DNA from: Actinomycetes bacterium
Lineage (GTDB): Bacteria > Actinomycetota > Acidimicrobiia > Acidimicrobiales > Palsa-688
DNA: 45,249 nucleotides
Direction of reading: 5' to 3'
Assembly: GCA_021850325.1 (NCBI GenBank)
Contig: JAJZMF010000047.1
Span: 1 to 45,249 of the forward strand
Positions 37,642 to 44,945 of this stretch are shown one piece after another. The notes beneath the pieces are model-generated. The model worked only from the letters and a program-made list of their open reading frames with translations. It ran no database searches and was not told the origin of the DNA. Made by a program: the position numbers and the translations under genes. Each line of letters opens with the position of its first letter. The stretch's first letter is position 1.

Positions 37642-38685
37642 ATGAACCAGGAGCCGCCGGCGGGGAGGGGAGCGCGCCAAGCTCCCCTCCCCGCCGGCGC
37701 GCCGAGAGTGGTACCCGTCCGCCACCCGGGGCGCTGGGTGGCGGCGGCCGTCCTGGCCCTGCTCGGGGTGATGCTGGTCCACTCGTTGTTCTTCTCCCAC
37801 GTGGACATAGGGGGAGTGCGCCGGGAGCGGTTCGAGTGGTCCGTGATCGACCACTACCTGTTCAACCCCGCTGTGATGCAGGGCGTGCGCAACACCATCC
37901 TGCTCACCGTCATCGCCATGGTGGGCGGGGTGGTCATCGGGGTGCTGCTGGCCGTGATGCGGCTTTCGCCCAACCCCATCGTCAGTGGTTTCGCCTGGGT
38001 CTACATCTGGTTCTTCCGGGGCACCCCCGTACTGGTGCAGCTGTTGTTCTGGTTCGCCGCCGGCTACCTGTTCCCCACGTTCACCATCGGCGTGCCCTTC
38101 GGTCCCGCCCTGTTCCACATAGACCTGAACGCCACCCTCACCCCGATGGTGGCGGCCAGCATCGGGCTCTCGCTCAACGAGGGCGCCTACATGTCGGAGA
38201 TCGTGCGGGCCGGGATAGTCTCGGTCGACGAGGGCCAGCTGGAGGCGGCACAGACCCTCGGCATGTCCCGTCTCAAGGCCATGCGCCTGGTGGTGCTGCC
38301 CCAGGCCATGCGGGTCATCATCCCTCCCACCGGCAACGAGACCATCTCGATGCTTAAGACGACGTCGCTCGCCTCGGTGGTGACGGTGCAGGAGCTGACC
38401 TTCGCCGTCGAGCAGATCGCAGCTGCCAACTACAAGACGGTGCCTCTCTACATCGACGCCAGCATCTGGTACCTCGTGGTCACGACGGTCATGATGGTGG
38501 GCCAGTACTACCTGGAGCGCTACTACGCCCGGGGCTCGGTCCGCCAGCTCCCGCCCACCCCCTGGCAACAGATCCGCTCCGGCGCCTTCCTGCGCCCCGG
38601 GCGGGGCCGGTACGGCCGCTTCCCCGGGGTGATCGGGGGGGAGTGGGCGCCGGTGCTCGCGGGCCAGGACGAGGGGGTGCTCTGA
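37642..38685 (+). CDS. Amino-acid ABC transporter permease
   Basis: This protein of up to 347 residues has about five or six membrane helices and the HisM-type permease motifs: NTILLTVIAMVGGVVIGVLL, FFRGTPVLVQLLFWF, and the EAA loop AYMSEIVRAGIVSVDEGQLEAAQTLGMS with the G at its expected spacing. A final TGNETISMLKTTSLASVVTVQEL segment is also typical. As the only permease gene in the operon it probably acts as a homodimer. The start is ambiguous. ATG 37642 places a perfect 18-bp hairpin inside codons 5-19, while GTG 37708 would leave that hairpin in the intercistronic gap and still keep the whole membrane domain. The C-terminal 50 residues are an unusual hydrophilic Arg/Gly/Pro tail. Confidence 0.88.
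   Translation: MNQEPPAGRGARQAPLPAGAPRVVPVRHPGRWVAAAVLALLGVMLVHSLFFSHVDIGGVRRERFEWSVIDHYLFNPAVMQGVRNTILLTVIAMVGGVVIGVLLAVMRLSPNPIVSGFAWVYIWFFRGTPVLVQLLFWFAAGYLFPTFTIGVPFGPALFHIDLNATLTPMVAASIGLSLNEGAYMSEIVRAGIVSVDEGQLEAAQTLGMSRLKAMRLVVLPQAMRVIIPPTGNETISMLKTTSLASVVTVQELTFAVEQIAAANYKTVPLYIDASIWYLVVTTVMMVGQYYLERYYARGSVRQLPPTPWQQIRSGAFLRPGRGRYGRFPGVIGGEWAPVLAGQDEGVL
37656..37698 (+). promoter_or_regulatory. Perfect 18-bp hairpin between binding-protein and permease genes
   Basis: GCCGGCGGGGAGGGGAGC (37656-37673) and its exact complement (37681-37698) flank the 7-nt loop GCGCCAA. There is no T-run. In ABC operons a hairpin after the first gene often stabilises or partly terminates the mRNA so that more binding protein than permease is made. 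It overlaps the annotated permease start and argues for the later GTG at 37708. Confidence 0.8.
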
Positions 38686-38688
38686 ACC

Positions 38689-39468
38689 GTGCCCGAGCAC
38701 GGCCCCCGCGACCTGATGGTGCAGGCGCAGGCTGTCAGCAAGCACTTCGGGGCCCTGCAGGTACTTCGCGGCATCAACCTGGAGGTCAAGCGGGGCGAGG
38801 TCATGTGCATCATCGGCCCGTCGGGGTCAGGTAAGTCCACCTTCCTGCGCTGCATAAACCACCTGGAGAAGGTGGACGGGGGCCGGCTCATGGTGGACGG
38901 CCAGATGGTCGGCTACCGCGAGCACGGGGGCCGGGTCTACGAGCTGAAGGACCGGGAGGTGTGCCGCCGCCGGGCCGAGGTGGGCATGGTCTTCCAGCAC
39001 TTCAACCTGTTCCCCCACATGACCGCCCTGCAGAACGTCACCGTGGGCCCGGTCAAGGTCAAAGGCGAGACCAGGGCGCAGGCCGAGCAGCGGGGCCGTG
39101 AGCTGTTGGCCCGGGTGGGCCTGGCGGACAAGGTGGACGCCTACCCCCGTCAGCTCTCGGGCGGGCAGCAGCAGCGGGTGGCCATCGCCCGGGCGCTCGG
39201 CATGCAGCCCAAGCTCATGCTCTTCGACGAGCCGACCTCTGCTCTCGACCCCGAACTGGTGGGCGACGTGCTCCAGGTCATGCGCCAGCTGGCCGAGGAC
39301 GGCATGACCATGGTCGTGGTGACCCACGAGATCGGCTTCGCCCGCGAGGTGGGGGACAGCCTGGTGTTCATGGACGGGGGCGTGGTCGTGGAGTCGGGCG
39401 TCCCCCGGGAGGTGCTCGCCAACCCGTCCCAGGAGAGGACCAAGGCTTTCCTGTCGCGCATCCTCTGA
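38689..39468 (+). CDS. Amino-acid ABC transporter ATP-binding protein
   Basis: This 259-residue ATPase energises the permease encoded just upstream (3-bp gap). It has Walker [10 protein letters not shown] (43-51), the Q-loop [13 protein letters not shown], signature LSGGQQQR (155-162), Walker [14 protein letters not shown] (175-187) and the switch His in [13 protein letters not shown]. All are intact. The sequence is of the GlnQ/HisP type for polar amino acids. An insertion after the first beta hairpin ([16 protein letters not shown]) is longer than in GlnQ. The gene is convergent with the unrecognised gene at 39478-40569, with only 9 bp between the stops. Confidence 0.95.
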   Translation: MPEHGPRDLMVQAQAVSKHFGALQVLRGINLEVKRGEVMCIIGPSGSGKSTFLRCINHLEKVDGGRLMVDGQMVGYREHGGRVYELKDREVCRRRAEVGMVFQHFNLFPHMTALQNVTVGPVKVKGETRAQAEQRGRELLARVGLADKVDAYPRQLSGGQQQRVAIARALGMQPKLMLFDEPTSALDPELVGDVLQVMRQLAEDGMTMVVVTHEIGFAREVGDSLVFMDGGVVVESGVPREVLANPSQERTKAFLSRIL

Positions 39469-39477
39469 GGGGCCGGC

Positions 39478-40569
39478 TCAGGCGGCGTCGGTGGCGGCCA
39501 GGGCCCACGAGCGGGGGCCCGAGCGTCCGGGGACCTCGACGGCCAGCCGTAGCACCCAGCCCGTAGCCGGCTCGTCGGCTCCCCAGCAGTACCACCGGCA
39601 CCTCTCCAGCACCTCGCCCAGCCTCCGGGGCGCCACGGGCCAGTCGTCGGCCAGGTCCCCCAGGGCGGCGAGCACCCACCAGGCCCCGAAGCGGCCCGGC
39701 GCACTGCCCCGCCGGCGCCCGTGAGCCCCGCCACTGGCCCCGGCCCATGCCATGAGGGCCATTGCCGTCCGGCCGTCCAGCTCGGCCAGTGCCGGCCTGC
39801 GCACCCCCAGCGCAGCGATGGCATCGGTGGCACCCCCCTCGGCACCTACGGCCTCCGCCCGCCCGTTGGACTCCTCGGTCCAGATGCCCACCAGGTCCTG
39901 GAGGGCGCGGGTGGGCTCGTCCGGGCTGAGGGGCTCCTCCACGGGGCCGTCCCCGGCCCCGCCCTCCCAGCCCGTGCCGTCCCACTCCCCGTCACCGCCC
40001 ACTTCCCTGCTCGGAGCCGCCCTCCGTCCGAGGGCGGGGAGCTTGGGCGCCGGGGCGTCCAGTGCATCGGGTGTGTACCCGGCCAACGGGTAGGCCGGCT
40101 CCCAGCTCTGCAGACGGAGGGGCAGCTCGAGCACCTCGGGCAGCTCCCGGGCCGACCTGTCCCTGCTCAGGTCCTCACCCCGCATGACCCGCTCGTGGGC
40201 GAACATCGCGGCTTGGGGCGTGCGGTGCAGGTGGGGTGCCACCTCGTCCCAGGTGTGGGCTGAGGCCGCCACCTCGGGCAGAGGCCCCAGGCTGAAGCGG
40301 CCGGTTCCCACCTCCAGCATGAGGGCGGCCCACTCGGCCGGGCCCTGCAGGCACAGGCGGTACTCGACATGGGAAGCCACCGGCCACAGCTGCTTGCCCC
40401 GCTCGACCGCCACGCGGCACCGCTCGCGCAGAGCGGCCAGCTCCTCCCACCGTCCCTCGGCCACCAGGCCGTTCACCAACATGGTCAGCTCGTCCAGGTC
40501 GCCGCGCTCGACGACCTGGCTGGAGCGGGGCGACAGTTCGAGGGGACCGGAGGTGCTCAAGGCCCACAA
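39478..40569 (-). CDS. Uncharacterised protein
   Basis: I do not recognise this 363-residue protein. It is soluble, without signal peptide or membrane segment. The N-terminal 120 residues look helical (DELTMLVNGLVAEGRWEELAALRERC, then VASHVEYRLCLQGPAEWAALML). The middle is acidic and disordered (about 190-240). The C-terminal part contains ALAELDGRTAMALMAWAGASGGAHGRRRGSAPGRFGAWWVLAAL in parts, followed by CRWYCWGADEPATGWVLRLAVEVPG. The TTG at 40569 was chosen because GGAGG lies 6 nt upstream. TTG 40560 is an alternative. It is divergent from the prfC leader, with 44 bp between the TTG and that gene's -10 box. The bases upstream of 40569 that continue its frame are not coding. Confidence 0.6.
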   Translation of the reverse strand: MWALSTSGPLELSPRSSQVVERGDLDELTMLVNGLVAEGRWEELAALRERCRVAVERGKQLWPVASHVEYRLCLQGPAEWAALMLEVGTGRFSLGPLPEVAASAHTWDEVAPHLHRTPQAAMFAHERVMRGEDLSRDRSARELPEVLELPLRLQSWEPAYPLAGYTPDALDAPAPKLPALGRRAAPSREVGGDGEWDGTGWEGGAGDGPVEEPLSPDEPTRALQDLVGIWTEESNGRAEAVGAEGGATDAIAALGVRRPALAELDGRTAMALMAWAGASGGAHGRRRGSAPGRFGAWWVLAALGDLADDWPVAPRRLGEVLERCRWYCWGADEPATGWVLRLAVEVPGRSGPRSWALAATDAA

Positions 40570-40613
40570 ACTACCCCTCCCGGGAGGCCGGCAGCGGCCC
40601 GGGCCGGGCCCGG

Positions 40614-40619
40614 TAACCT
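40614..40619 (+). promoter_or_regulatory. -10 box TAACCT for the upstream ORF and prfC
   Basis: TAACCT is followed by 8 nt and the ATG of a 17-codon ORF at 40628. The hexamer is identical to that before the O-antigen ligase gene. The predicted transcript would be leaderless for the small ORF and carry prfC behind it. Confidence 0.5.
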
Positions 40620-40627
40620 GGCTCGAG

Positions 40628-40681
40628 ATGACCTCCCTGGGAGAGCAGAGAGCGCGTTGCGCGCCCGGGGACCGTAGGTGA
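40628..40681 (+). CDS. 17-codon upstream ORF overlapping the prfC start
   Basis: ATG 40628 opens a frame encoding MTSLGEQRARCAPGDRR and stopping at TGA 40679-40681. The TGA shares three bases with the prfC start GTG 40678-40680 (GTGA). A TAACCT box lies 8 nt upstream of the ATG, so the small ORF could be translated from a leaderless mRNA and couple to prfC. RF3 itself recycles release factors after termination, so termination at this TGA could feed back on prfC translation. The peptide has four arginines and a run of rare-looking CGT and AGG codons near its end. Conservation is unknown. Confidence 0.45.
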   Translation: MTSLGEQRARCAPGDRR

Positions 40682-42300
40682 GCCCGGTGGGCGAGACCAC
40701 GGGCGGTGAGCGCGAACTGCCCTCGGCCGAGGCGGCCAGGCGGCGGACCTTCGCCATCATCAGCCACCCCGACGCCGGGAAGACCACCCTCACCGAGAAG
40801 TTCCTCCTCTATGCCGGCGCCGTGGCCGAGGCCGGCGCCGTCAAGGCGCGCGGCAACCGCCGGCGGGCAACCTCGGACTGGATGGCCATGGAGCAGGAGC
40901 GGGGCATCTCGGTCACCTCGACGGTCCTCCAGTTCTCCTACCGGGACCACGTGGTCAACCTCCTGGACACCCCCGGCCACCGGGACTTCTCCGAGGACAC
41001 CTACCGGGTCCTCGCTGCAGCCGACGCCGCGATCATGGTGCTGGACGTGGCCAAGGGAGTCGAGGCCCAGACCCTCAAGTTGTTCGAGGTGTGCCGGGCG
41101 CGTTCCATGCCCGTGCTCACCTTCTTGAACAAGTGCGACCGACCGGGCAAGGACCCTCTTGCACTGCTGGACGAGATCGAGGACCAGATCGGGCTCCGGC
41201 CGACCCCGGTCACCTGGCCGGTGGGCGTGCTCGGTGACTTCCGGGGAGTGGTCGACAGGCGCAGCGGGGAGATGGTCCGCTTCTCCCGTACCGCTCACGG
41301 GGCCAGGGTGGCGGTCGAGGAGCGCCTCGACGCCGCCCAGGCGGCCCGGGAGGAGGGCGACGCCTGGGCCCAGGCCGTCGAGGAGGTGGGCCTGCTCGAC
41401 GCGGTGGGGGCGGACTTCGAGGAGAAGTCCTTCCTGGCCGGTGAGACGAGCCCTGTCTTCGTGGGCTCCGCCCTCACCAACTTCGGGGTCAGGCACCTGC
41501 TCGATGCCGTGGTCGACCATGCGCCCGCCCCGGGGCCGAGACCCGACGCCGAGGGCCGCGAGAGGGGCCTGGACGCTGCCTTTTCGGGCTTCGTGTTCAA
41601 GATCCAGTCCAACATGGACCCGGCCCACCGTGACCACCTGGCTTTTGTCCGGGTCTGCTCGGGCCGCTTCGAGCGGGGCATGACCGTGTCCCACGAGCCG
41701 AGCGGACGGCCTTTCACCACCAAGTACGCCACCTCGGTCTTCGGGGCGGAACGGGACACCATCGACGTGGCCTACCCGGGGGACGTGGTCGGCCTGGTGA
41801 ACGCCAGCGACCTGCGCATCGGCGACACCCTCTACGCCGAGGGGCCGGTGCGCTTCCCGCCCATACCGAGCTTTGCCCCTGAGCTGTTCGCCCAGGCCAG
41901 GCCTTCCGATACGGGCCGGCACAAGCAGTTCCGACGCGGTTTGGAGCAGCTCGAGCAGGAAGGCGTCGTACAGGTGCTCTACGACCCGGACGGGGACCGG
42001 TCCCCGGTCCTCGCCGCAGTGGGGCGCATGCAGTTCGAGGTTTTCTCCTACCGCTTGGCTCATGAGTTCGGGGCCAGCGTCGAGCTCTCGCCCACCCCCC
42101 ACACCCTGGCCCGGCGCACCGACGAAGCCACCGCAGCCGAGCTGCGCAGGACCGGGAGCCGCGTACGGATCCTGGTCCGGCGGGACGGGGCCCTGCTGGC
42201 CCTGTTCGAGAGCCCGTACTGGCTGGCCCGGCTCCAGAGCGACCACCCGGACTGGTGCTTGGAGCCCGTGCTGGAGGAGATGGCCGGCTCCTCGTCCTGA
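40678..42300 (+). CDS. prfC: Peptide chain release factor 3
   Basis: This 540-residue GTPase removes RF1 or RF2 from the ribosome after peptide release. The G domain shows ISHPDAGKTTLTEK (28-41), the switch region GISVTSTVLQFSYRDHVVNLLDTPGHRDFSEDTYR in parts, and NKCDRPGKDP. RF3-specific parts follow: GFVFKIQSNMDPAHRDHLAFVRVCSGRF in parts, KYATSVFGAERDTIDVAYPGDVVGL in parts, and the C-terminal domain with VLAAVGRMQFEVFSYRLAHEFG in parts. Length and order match the family. The GTG at 40678 overlaps the stop of a 17-codon upstream ORF. Another in-frame GTG at 40687 is possible. The PhoP-type box and the response regulator gene follow downstream. Confidence 0.96.
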   Translation: MSPVGETTGGERELPSAEAARRRTFAIISHPDAGKTTLTEKFLLYAGAVAEAGAVKARGNRRRATSDWMAMEQERGISVTSTVLQFSYRDHVVNLLDTPGHRDFSEDTYRVLAAADAAIMVLDVAKGVEAQTLKLFEVCRARSMPVLTFLNKCDRPGKDPLALLDEIEDQIGLRPTPVTWPVGVLGDFRGVVDRRSGEMVRFSRTAHGARVAVEERLDAAQAAREEGDAWAQAVEEVGLLDAVGADFEEKSFLAGETSPVFVGSALTNFGVRHLLDAVVDHAPAPGPRPDAEGRERGLDAAFSGFVFKIQSNMDPAHRDHLAFVRVCSGRFERGMTVSHEPSGRPFTTKYATSVFGAERDTIDVAYPGDVVGLVNASDLRIGDTLYAEGPVRFPPIPSFAPELFAQARPSDTGRHKQFRRGLEQLEQEGVVQVLYDPDGDRSPVLAAVGRMQFEVFSYRLAHEFGASVELSPTPHTLARRTDEATAAELRRTGSRVRILVRRDGALLALFESPYWLARLQSDHPDWCLEPVLEEMAGSSS

Positions 42301-42305
42301 GCTCC

Positions 42306-42323
42306 TCACAGCCGGCTCACAGC
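42306..42323 (+). promoter_or_regulatory. PhoP box TCACAGC-N4-TCACAGC
   Basis: Two exact TCACAGC half-sites (42306-42312 and 42317-42323) are 11 bp apart, start to start. This equals the direct-repeat consensus known for mycobacterial PhoP. It lies 85 bp before the ATG of a PhoP-like response regulator and starts 5 bp after the prfC stop, so autoregulation is likely. A CAGGAT at 42341 could be the -10 box. Confidence 0.75.
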
Positions 42324-42408
42324 CACCCCCCAGGTTGCAGCAGGATGGGCAGGGCACGCTGGTCCCGGTCGCGGGCCCGGGTGCCCGGGTGCAAGGAGGC
42401 TGGGGCGG

Positions 42409-43098
42409 ATGAGTGCAATGGGCAGGATCCTGGTGGTGGACGACGAGCCGTCGATCGTCGACTCCGTGTCCACTGTGCTGCGCTACGAGGGCTTCGACGT
42501 CGACACCGCGGCTACGGGGCGGGCTGCCCTGGCCAAGGCCCAGGAGGGCCGCTACGACATGGTCGTCATGGACGTCATGCTCCCCGACCTGGACGGCCTG
42601 GAGGTGACCCGGCGGATCCGGGCCGATGGGCTGGGGGTCCCGGTCCTGTTCCTCACGGCCAAGACGGAGGTGGAGGACCGGGTGGCGGGCCTGACCGTGG
42701 GTGGGGACGACTACGTGACCAAGCCCTTCTCCCTCATCGAGATCGTGGCCCGGACCAAGGCCATCCTGCGCCGGGGGGTGCCTGCAGTGGAGGGCGACCG
42801 CAAACTGCGCTTCGCGGACGTGGTCATGGACGAGGAGAGCCATGAGGTCTGGCGAGCCGGGAGCCCGGTCAAGTTGACGGCCACCGAGTTCAACCTCTTG
42901 CGCATCTTCCTGCTCAACCCGCGCCACGTGCTTTCCAAGGACCAGATAATCGACCACGTCTGGCACTACGACTTCGGCGGGAACCAGAACATCGTCGAGA
43001 CCTACGTGCGCTACCTGCGCAAGAAGCTGGAGGTCCTCGGCCCGCCTCTCATCCACACCATCCGCCTGGTCGGTTACGTGCTACGCGAGCCGGAGTGA
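42409..43098 (+). CDS. OmpR/PhoB-family response regulator, PhoP-like
   Basis: This 229-residue regulator has a receiver with D11/D12, phospho-acceptor D55 in VVMDVMLPD and K105 in the block GGDDYVTKPFSLIEIVAR. The winged-helix domain contains DEESHEVWRAGSPVKL, TEFNLLR, VLSKDQIIDHVWHYDFGG, VETYVRYLRKKLE and HTIRLVGYVLREPE. Several of these blocks match the mycobacterial PhoP sequence as I remember it, notably GGDDYVTKPFSL, HEVW, DHVWxYDFGG and GYVLREP. Orthology versus another paralog of this subgroup is not proven. AAGGAGG lies about 11 nt before the ATG. An exact PhoP-type box lies upstream. The kinase gene overlaps its stop (GTGA). Confidence 0.93.
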   Translation: MSAMGRILVVDDEPSIVDSVSTVLRYEGFDVDTAATGRAALAKAQEGRYDMVVMDVMLPDLDGLEVTRRIRADGLGVPVLFLTAKTEVEDRVAGLTVGGDDYVTKPFSLIEIVARTKAILRRGVPAVEGDRKLRFADVVMDEESHEVWRAGSPVKLTATEFNLLRIFLLNPRHVLSKDQIIDHVWHYDFGGNQNIVETYVRYLRKKLEVLGPPLIHTIRLVGYVLREPE

Positions 43099-44681
43099 CC
43101 AGCCGGCTCTCGCTGCGGGCGCGCCTGTTGCTGGCTGTCGCCGCCGTAGTGGTCGTGGCCTTCGCCCTGGCGGACTTCTTCGTCTACAGGGAGCTTGCCA
43201 CCTACCTGGACAACCAGGTGGACGCCACCCTCGAGGTGTCCCATCACGCCGTGGAGGCCACGGCGCTCAACCCCCTGGCTGCCGCCCAGGGCGGCTCGGT
43301 CTTCGTACCCGGGAGGGACAACGCCCAGCCGTCCGGCGGTGACGAGGCGCCGGCCCCCGTGCAGGTCCGAACGGCCCCGGCCGCCCCCCCGGGCGGGGAG
43401 GCCCCCGAGGGGCGCTCGGCCTTCTGCGCCCTGGGCCGGGAGAGCGCGCCGGGCCTCTTCATCGAGGTGCTGAACCCGAACGGGACGGTCGTCACCGGCC
43501 CCGCCGGGCGGGAGATCTGCCCCGCCTTCCAGCCCGGGAGCGCCAGCTACACCCCGGCGCTGCCTGCCGGCTTCGCCGGCCTGGCCGCCGCGGGCCGCCC
43601 GCGAACCGAGCCGCAGGCCTACCTCACGGTGGGCGCTGCCGGGGGCAGCGGGCCATCGTTCCGGGTGCGGGCCTCCGCCCTGCCCAACGGCCAGGTCCTG
43701 GTCCTGGCTGCGCCCCTCTCCAGTGTCTCCAGCACGCTCTCGCAGCTGGTCGGGGTGGAGGTCGTGGTGACCGGGGCCGCCGTGGTGGCCGCAGTGGTGC
43801 TGGGCGGCTGGATGGTGAGGGTGGGCCTGCGCCCACTGCGCGACGTGGAGCGGACGGCCGAGGCCATCTCGGGCGGCGACCTGGTGCACCGGGTGCCCAA
43901 CCCCAACCCCCGCACCGAGGTCGGCCACATGGCGACCGCCTTCAACGTCATGGTGAGCCGGGTCGAGGAGCTGGTGGAGGACCTGCGCTCGTCGGAGGCA
44001 CGCCTGCGACGTTTTGTGGGGGACGCCTCCCACGAGCTGCGCACCCCGTTGGCCGCGGTGTCGGCCTACGCCCAGTTGTTCGAGCGGGGGGCCGCCTCGC
44101 ACCCCGAGGACGTGGAGCGGGCCATGGCGGGCGTGCGCACCGAGTCGGCCCGCATGGCCCGCCTGGTGGAGGACCTGCTCACCCTGGCCCGTCTGGACGA
44201 GCACGCAGAGCTGGCACTGGAGCCGGTCGAGCTGGTCGACCTGGTCACCGAGGCAACCGGCACGGCCCGCCTGGTCGGGCCGGCCTGGCCGGTCGGCTTC
44301 GTGGCCCGGGAAGCCGTCGAGGTGATGGGGGACCGGGGCGCACTGCGCCAGGTCGTGGACAACCTGCTGGCCAACGTGCGCGCCCACACCCCACCGGGCA
44401 CACGGGCCACGGTCACAGTCGAGCGCCGGGGCTCGCAGGCCATGATCGAGGTGGCCGACAACGGCCCCGGCATCACTGCCGAGCAGGCCGCCGTGGTCTT
44501 CGAACGGTTCTTCCGCGCCGACCCGTCGCGCTCGCGCCAGACCGGCGGGGCCGGGCTGGGCCTGTCCATAGTGGCCTCGATAATGCAGGCCCACCAGGGC
44601 CGGGCCGAGGCGGAGCCGGCCCCTGGAGGCGGCGCCGTCTTCCGGGTCTGGCTGCCCGCCCTGCCTCCCGAGGAAACCTAG
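43095..44681 (+). CDS. Two-component sensor histidine kinase, PhoR-like partner
   Basis: This 528-residue membrane kinase has TM1 at about 10-30 and a large extracytoplasmic sensor of about 180 residues with two cysteines (FCALGRES and EICPAFQPG). TM2 lies at about 214-240 (VVVTGAAVVAAVVLGGWMV), followed by HAMP. The dimerisation domain has H313 in GDASHELRTPLAAVSAYAQLF. The ATPase domain has NLLANVRAHTPPG, DNGPGIT, FERFFRADPSRSRQTGG and GLGLSIV. The N box reads NLLANVRAHTP, typical of the actinobacterial PhoR/TrcS/TcrY group. The GTG start lies inside the regulator's TGA, so the pair is co-translated. The sensor middle is Pro/Ala/Gly-rich, and no ligand can be suggested. Confidence 0.94.
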   Translation: MTSRLSLRARLLLAVAAVVVVAFALADFFVYRELATYLDNQVDATLEVSHHAVEATALNPLAAAQGGSVFVPGRDNAQPSGGDEAPAPVQVRTAPAAPPGGEAPEGRSAFCALGRESAPGLFIEVLNPNGTVVTGPAGREICPAFQPGSASYTPALPAGFAGLAAAGRPRTEPQAYLTVGAAGGSGPSFRVRASALPNGQVLVLAAPLSSVSSTLSQLVGVEVVVTGAAVVAAVVLGGWMVRVGLRPLRDVERTAEAISGGDLVHRVPNPNPRTEVGHMATAFNVMVSRVEELVEDLRSSEARLRRFVGDASHELRTPLAAVSAYAQLFERGAASHPEDVERAMAGVRTESARMARLVEDLLTLARLDEHAELALEPVELVDLVTEATGTARLVGPAWPVGFVAREAVEVMGDRGALRQVVDNLLANVRAHTPPGTRATVTVERRGSQAMIEVADNGPGITAEQAAVVFERFFRADPSRSRQTGGAGLGLSIVASIMQAHQGRAEAEPAPGGGAVFRVWLPALPPEET

Positions 44682-44813
44682 GTGGGACGCCCGCCCGTCA
44701 GCGCAGCACCGCGGCGGCGGGACCTGTGCGGCCCGGCCCGGTCACGGCCTTGGGCCAGGCCCCACCACCTGTCGTCCATGCGGCTTCCCGGTGCCACCAC
44801 CGGGCGTCCCACA
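44682..44813. repeat. 12-bp inverted repeat after the kinase gene, with an internal hairpin
   Basis: GTGGGACGCCCG (44682-44693) starts directly after the kinase stop codon and is exactly complementary to CGGGCGTCCCAC (44802-44813). The arms are 108 bp apart. A separate hairpin CCCGGTG/CACCGGG (44788-44805, CCAC loop) overlaps the right arm, so the two pairings compete. Possibly a terminator region; no T-run is present. The small frames in 44682-44945 look non-coding. Confidence 0.4.
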
Positions 44814-44945
44814 CAGCTAATACCCTTTGCCGCCCCGCCCGGTTCCACCGGGCTCCGGGCGCCCGCCTGACGGCCCGAAGGTGACCGGTCCGCCCCATTG
44901 GGGAAGGACCAGGTTAGGAAAACCGAACGCTGAGGGGGTTGGGAC

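Noticed and set aside
35332-38745. Minus-strand frame of over 1100 codons
   Set aside because: It covers the antisense of four genes with clear families (Vms1/eRF1-like, binding protein, permease, ATPase start) and has no domain itself.
40570-43056. Upstream extension of the frame that ends at 39478
   Set aside because: The extension runs antisense to prfC and the response regulator. A TTG with a ribosome site at 40569 gives a sensible start for the real gene.
44682-44870. Small plus-strand frame after the kinase
   Set aside because: It starts at the base after the kinase stop, but the product is Pro/Arg-rich without a domain, and the region holds inverted repeats.
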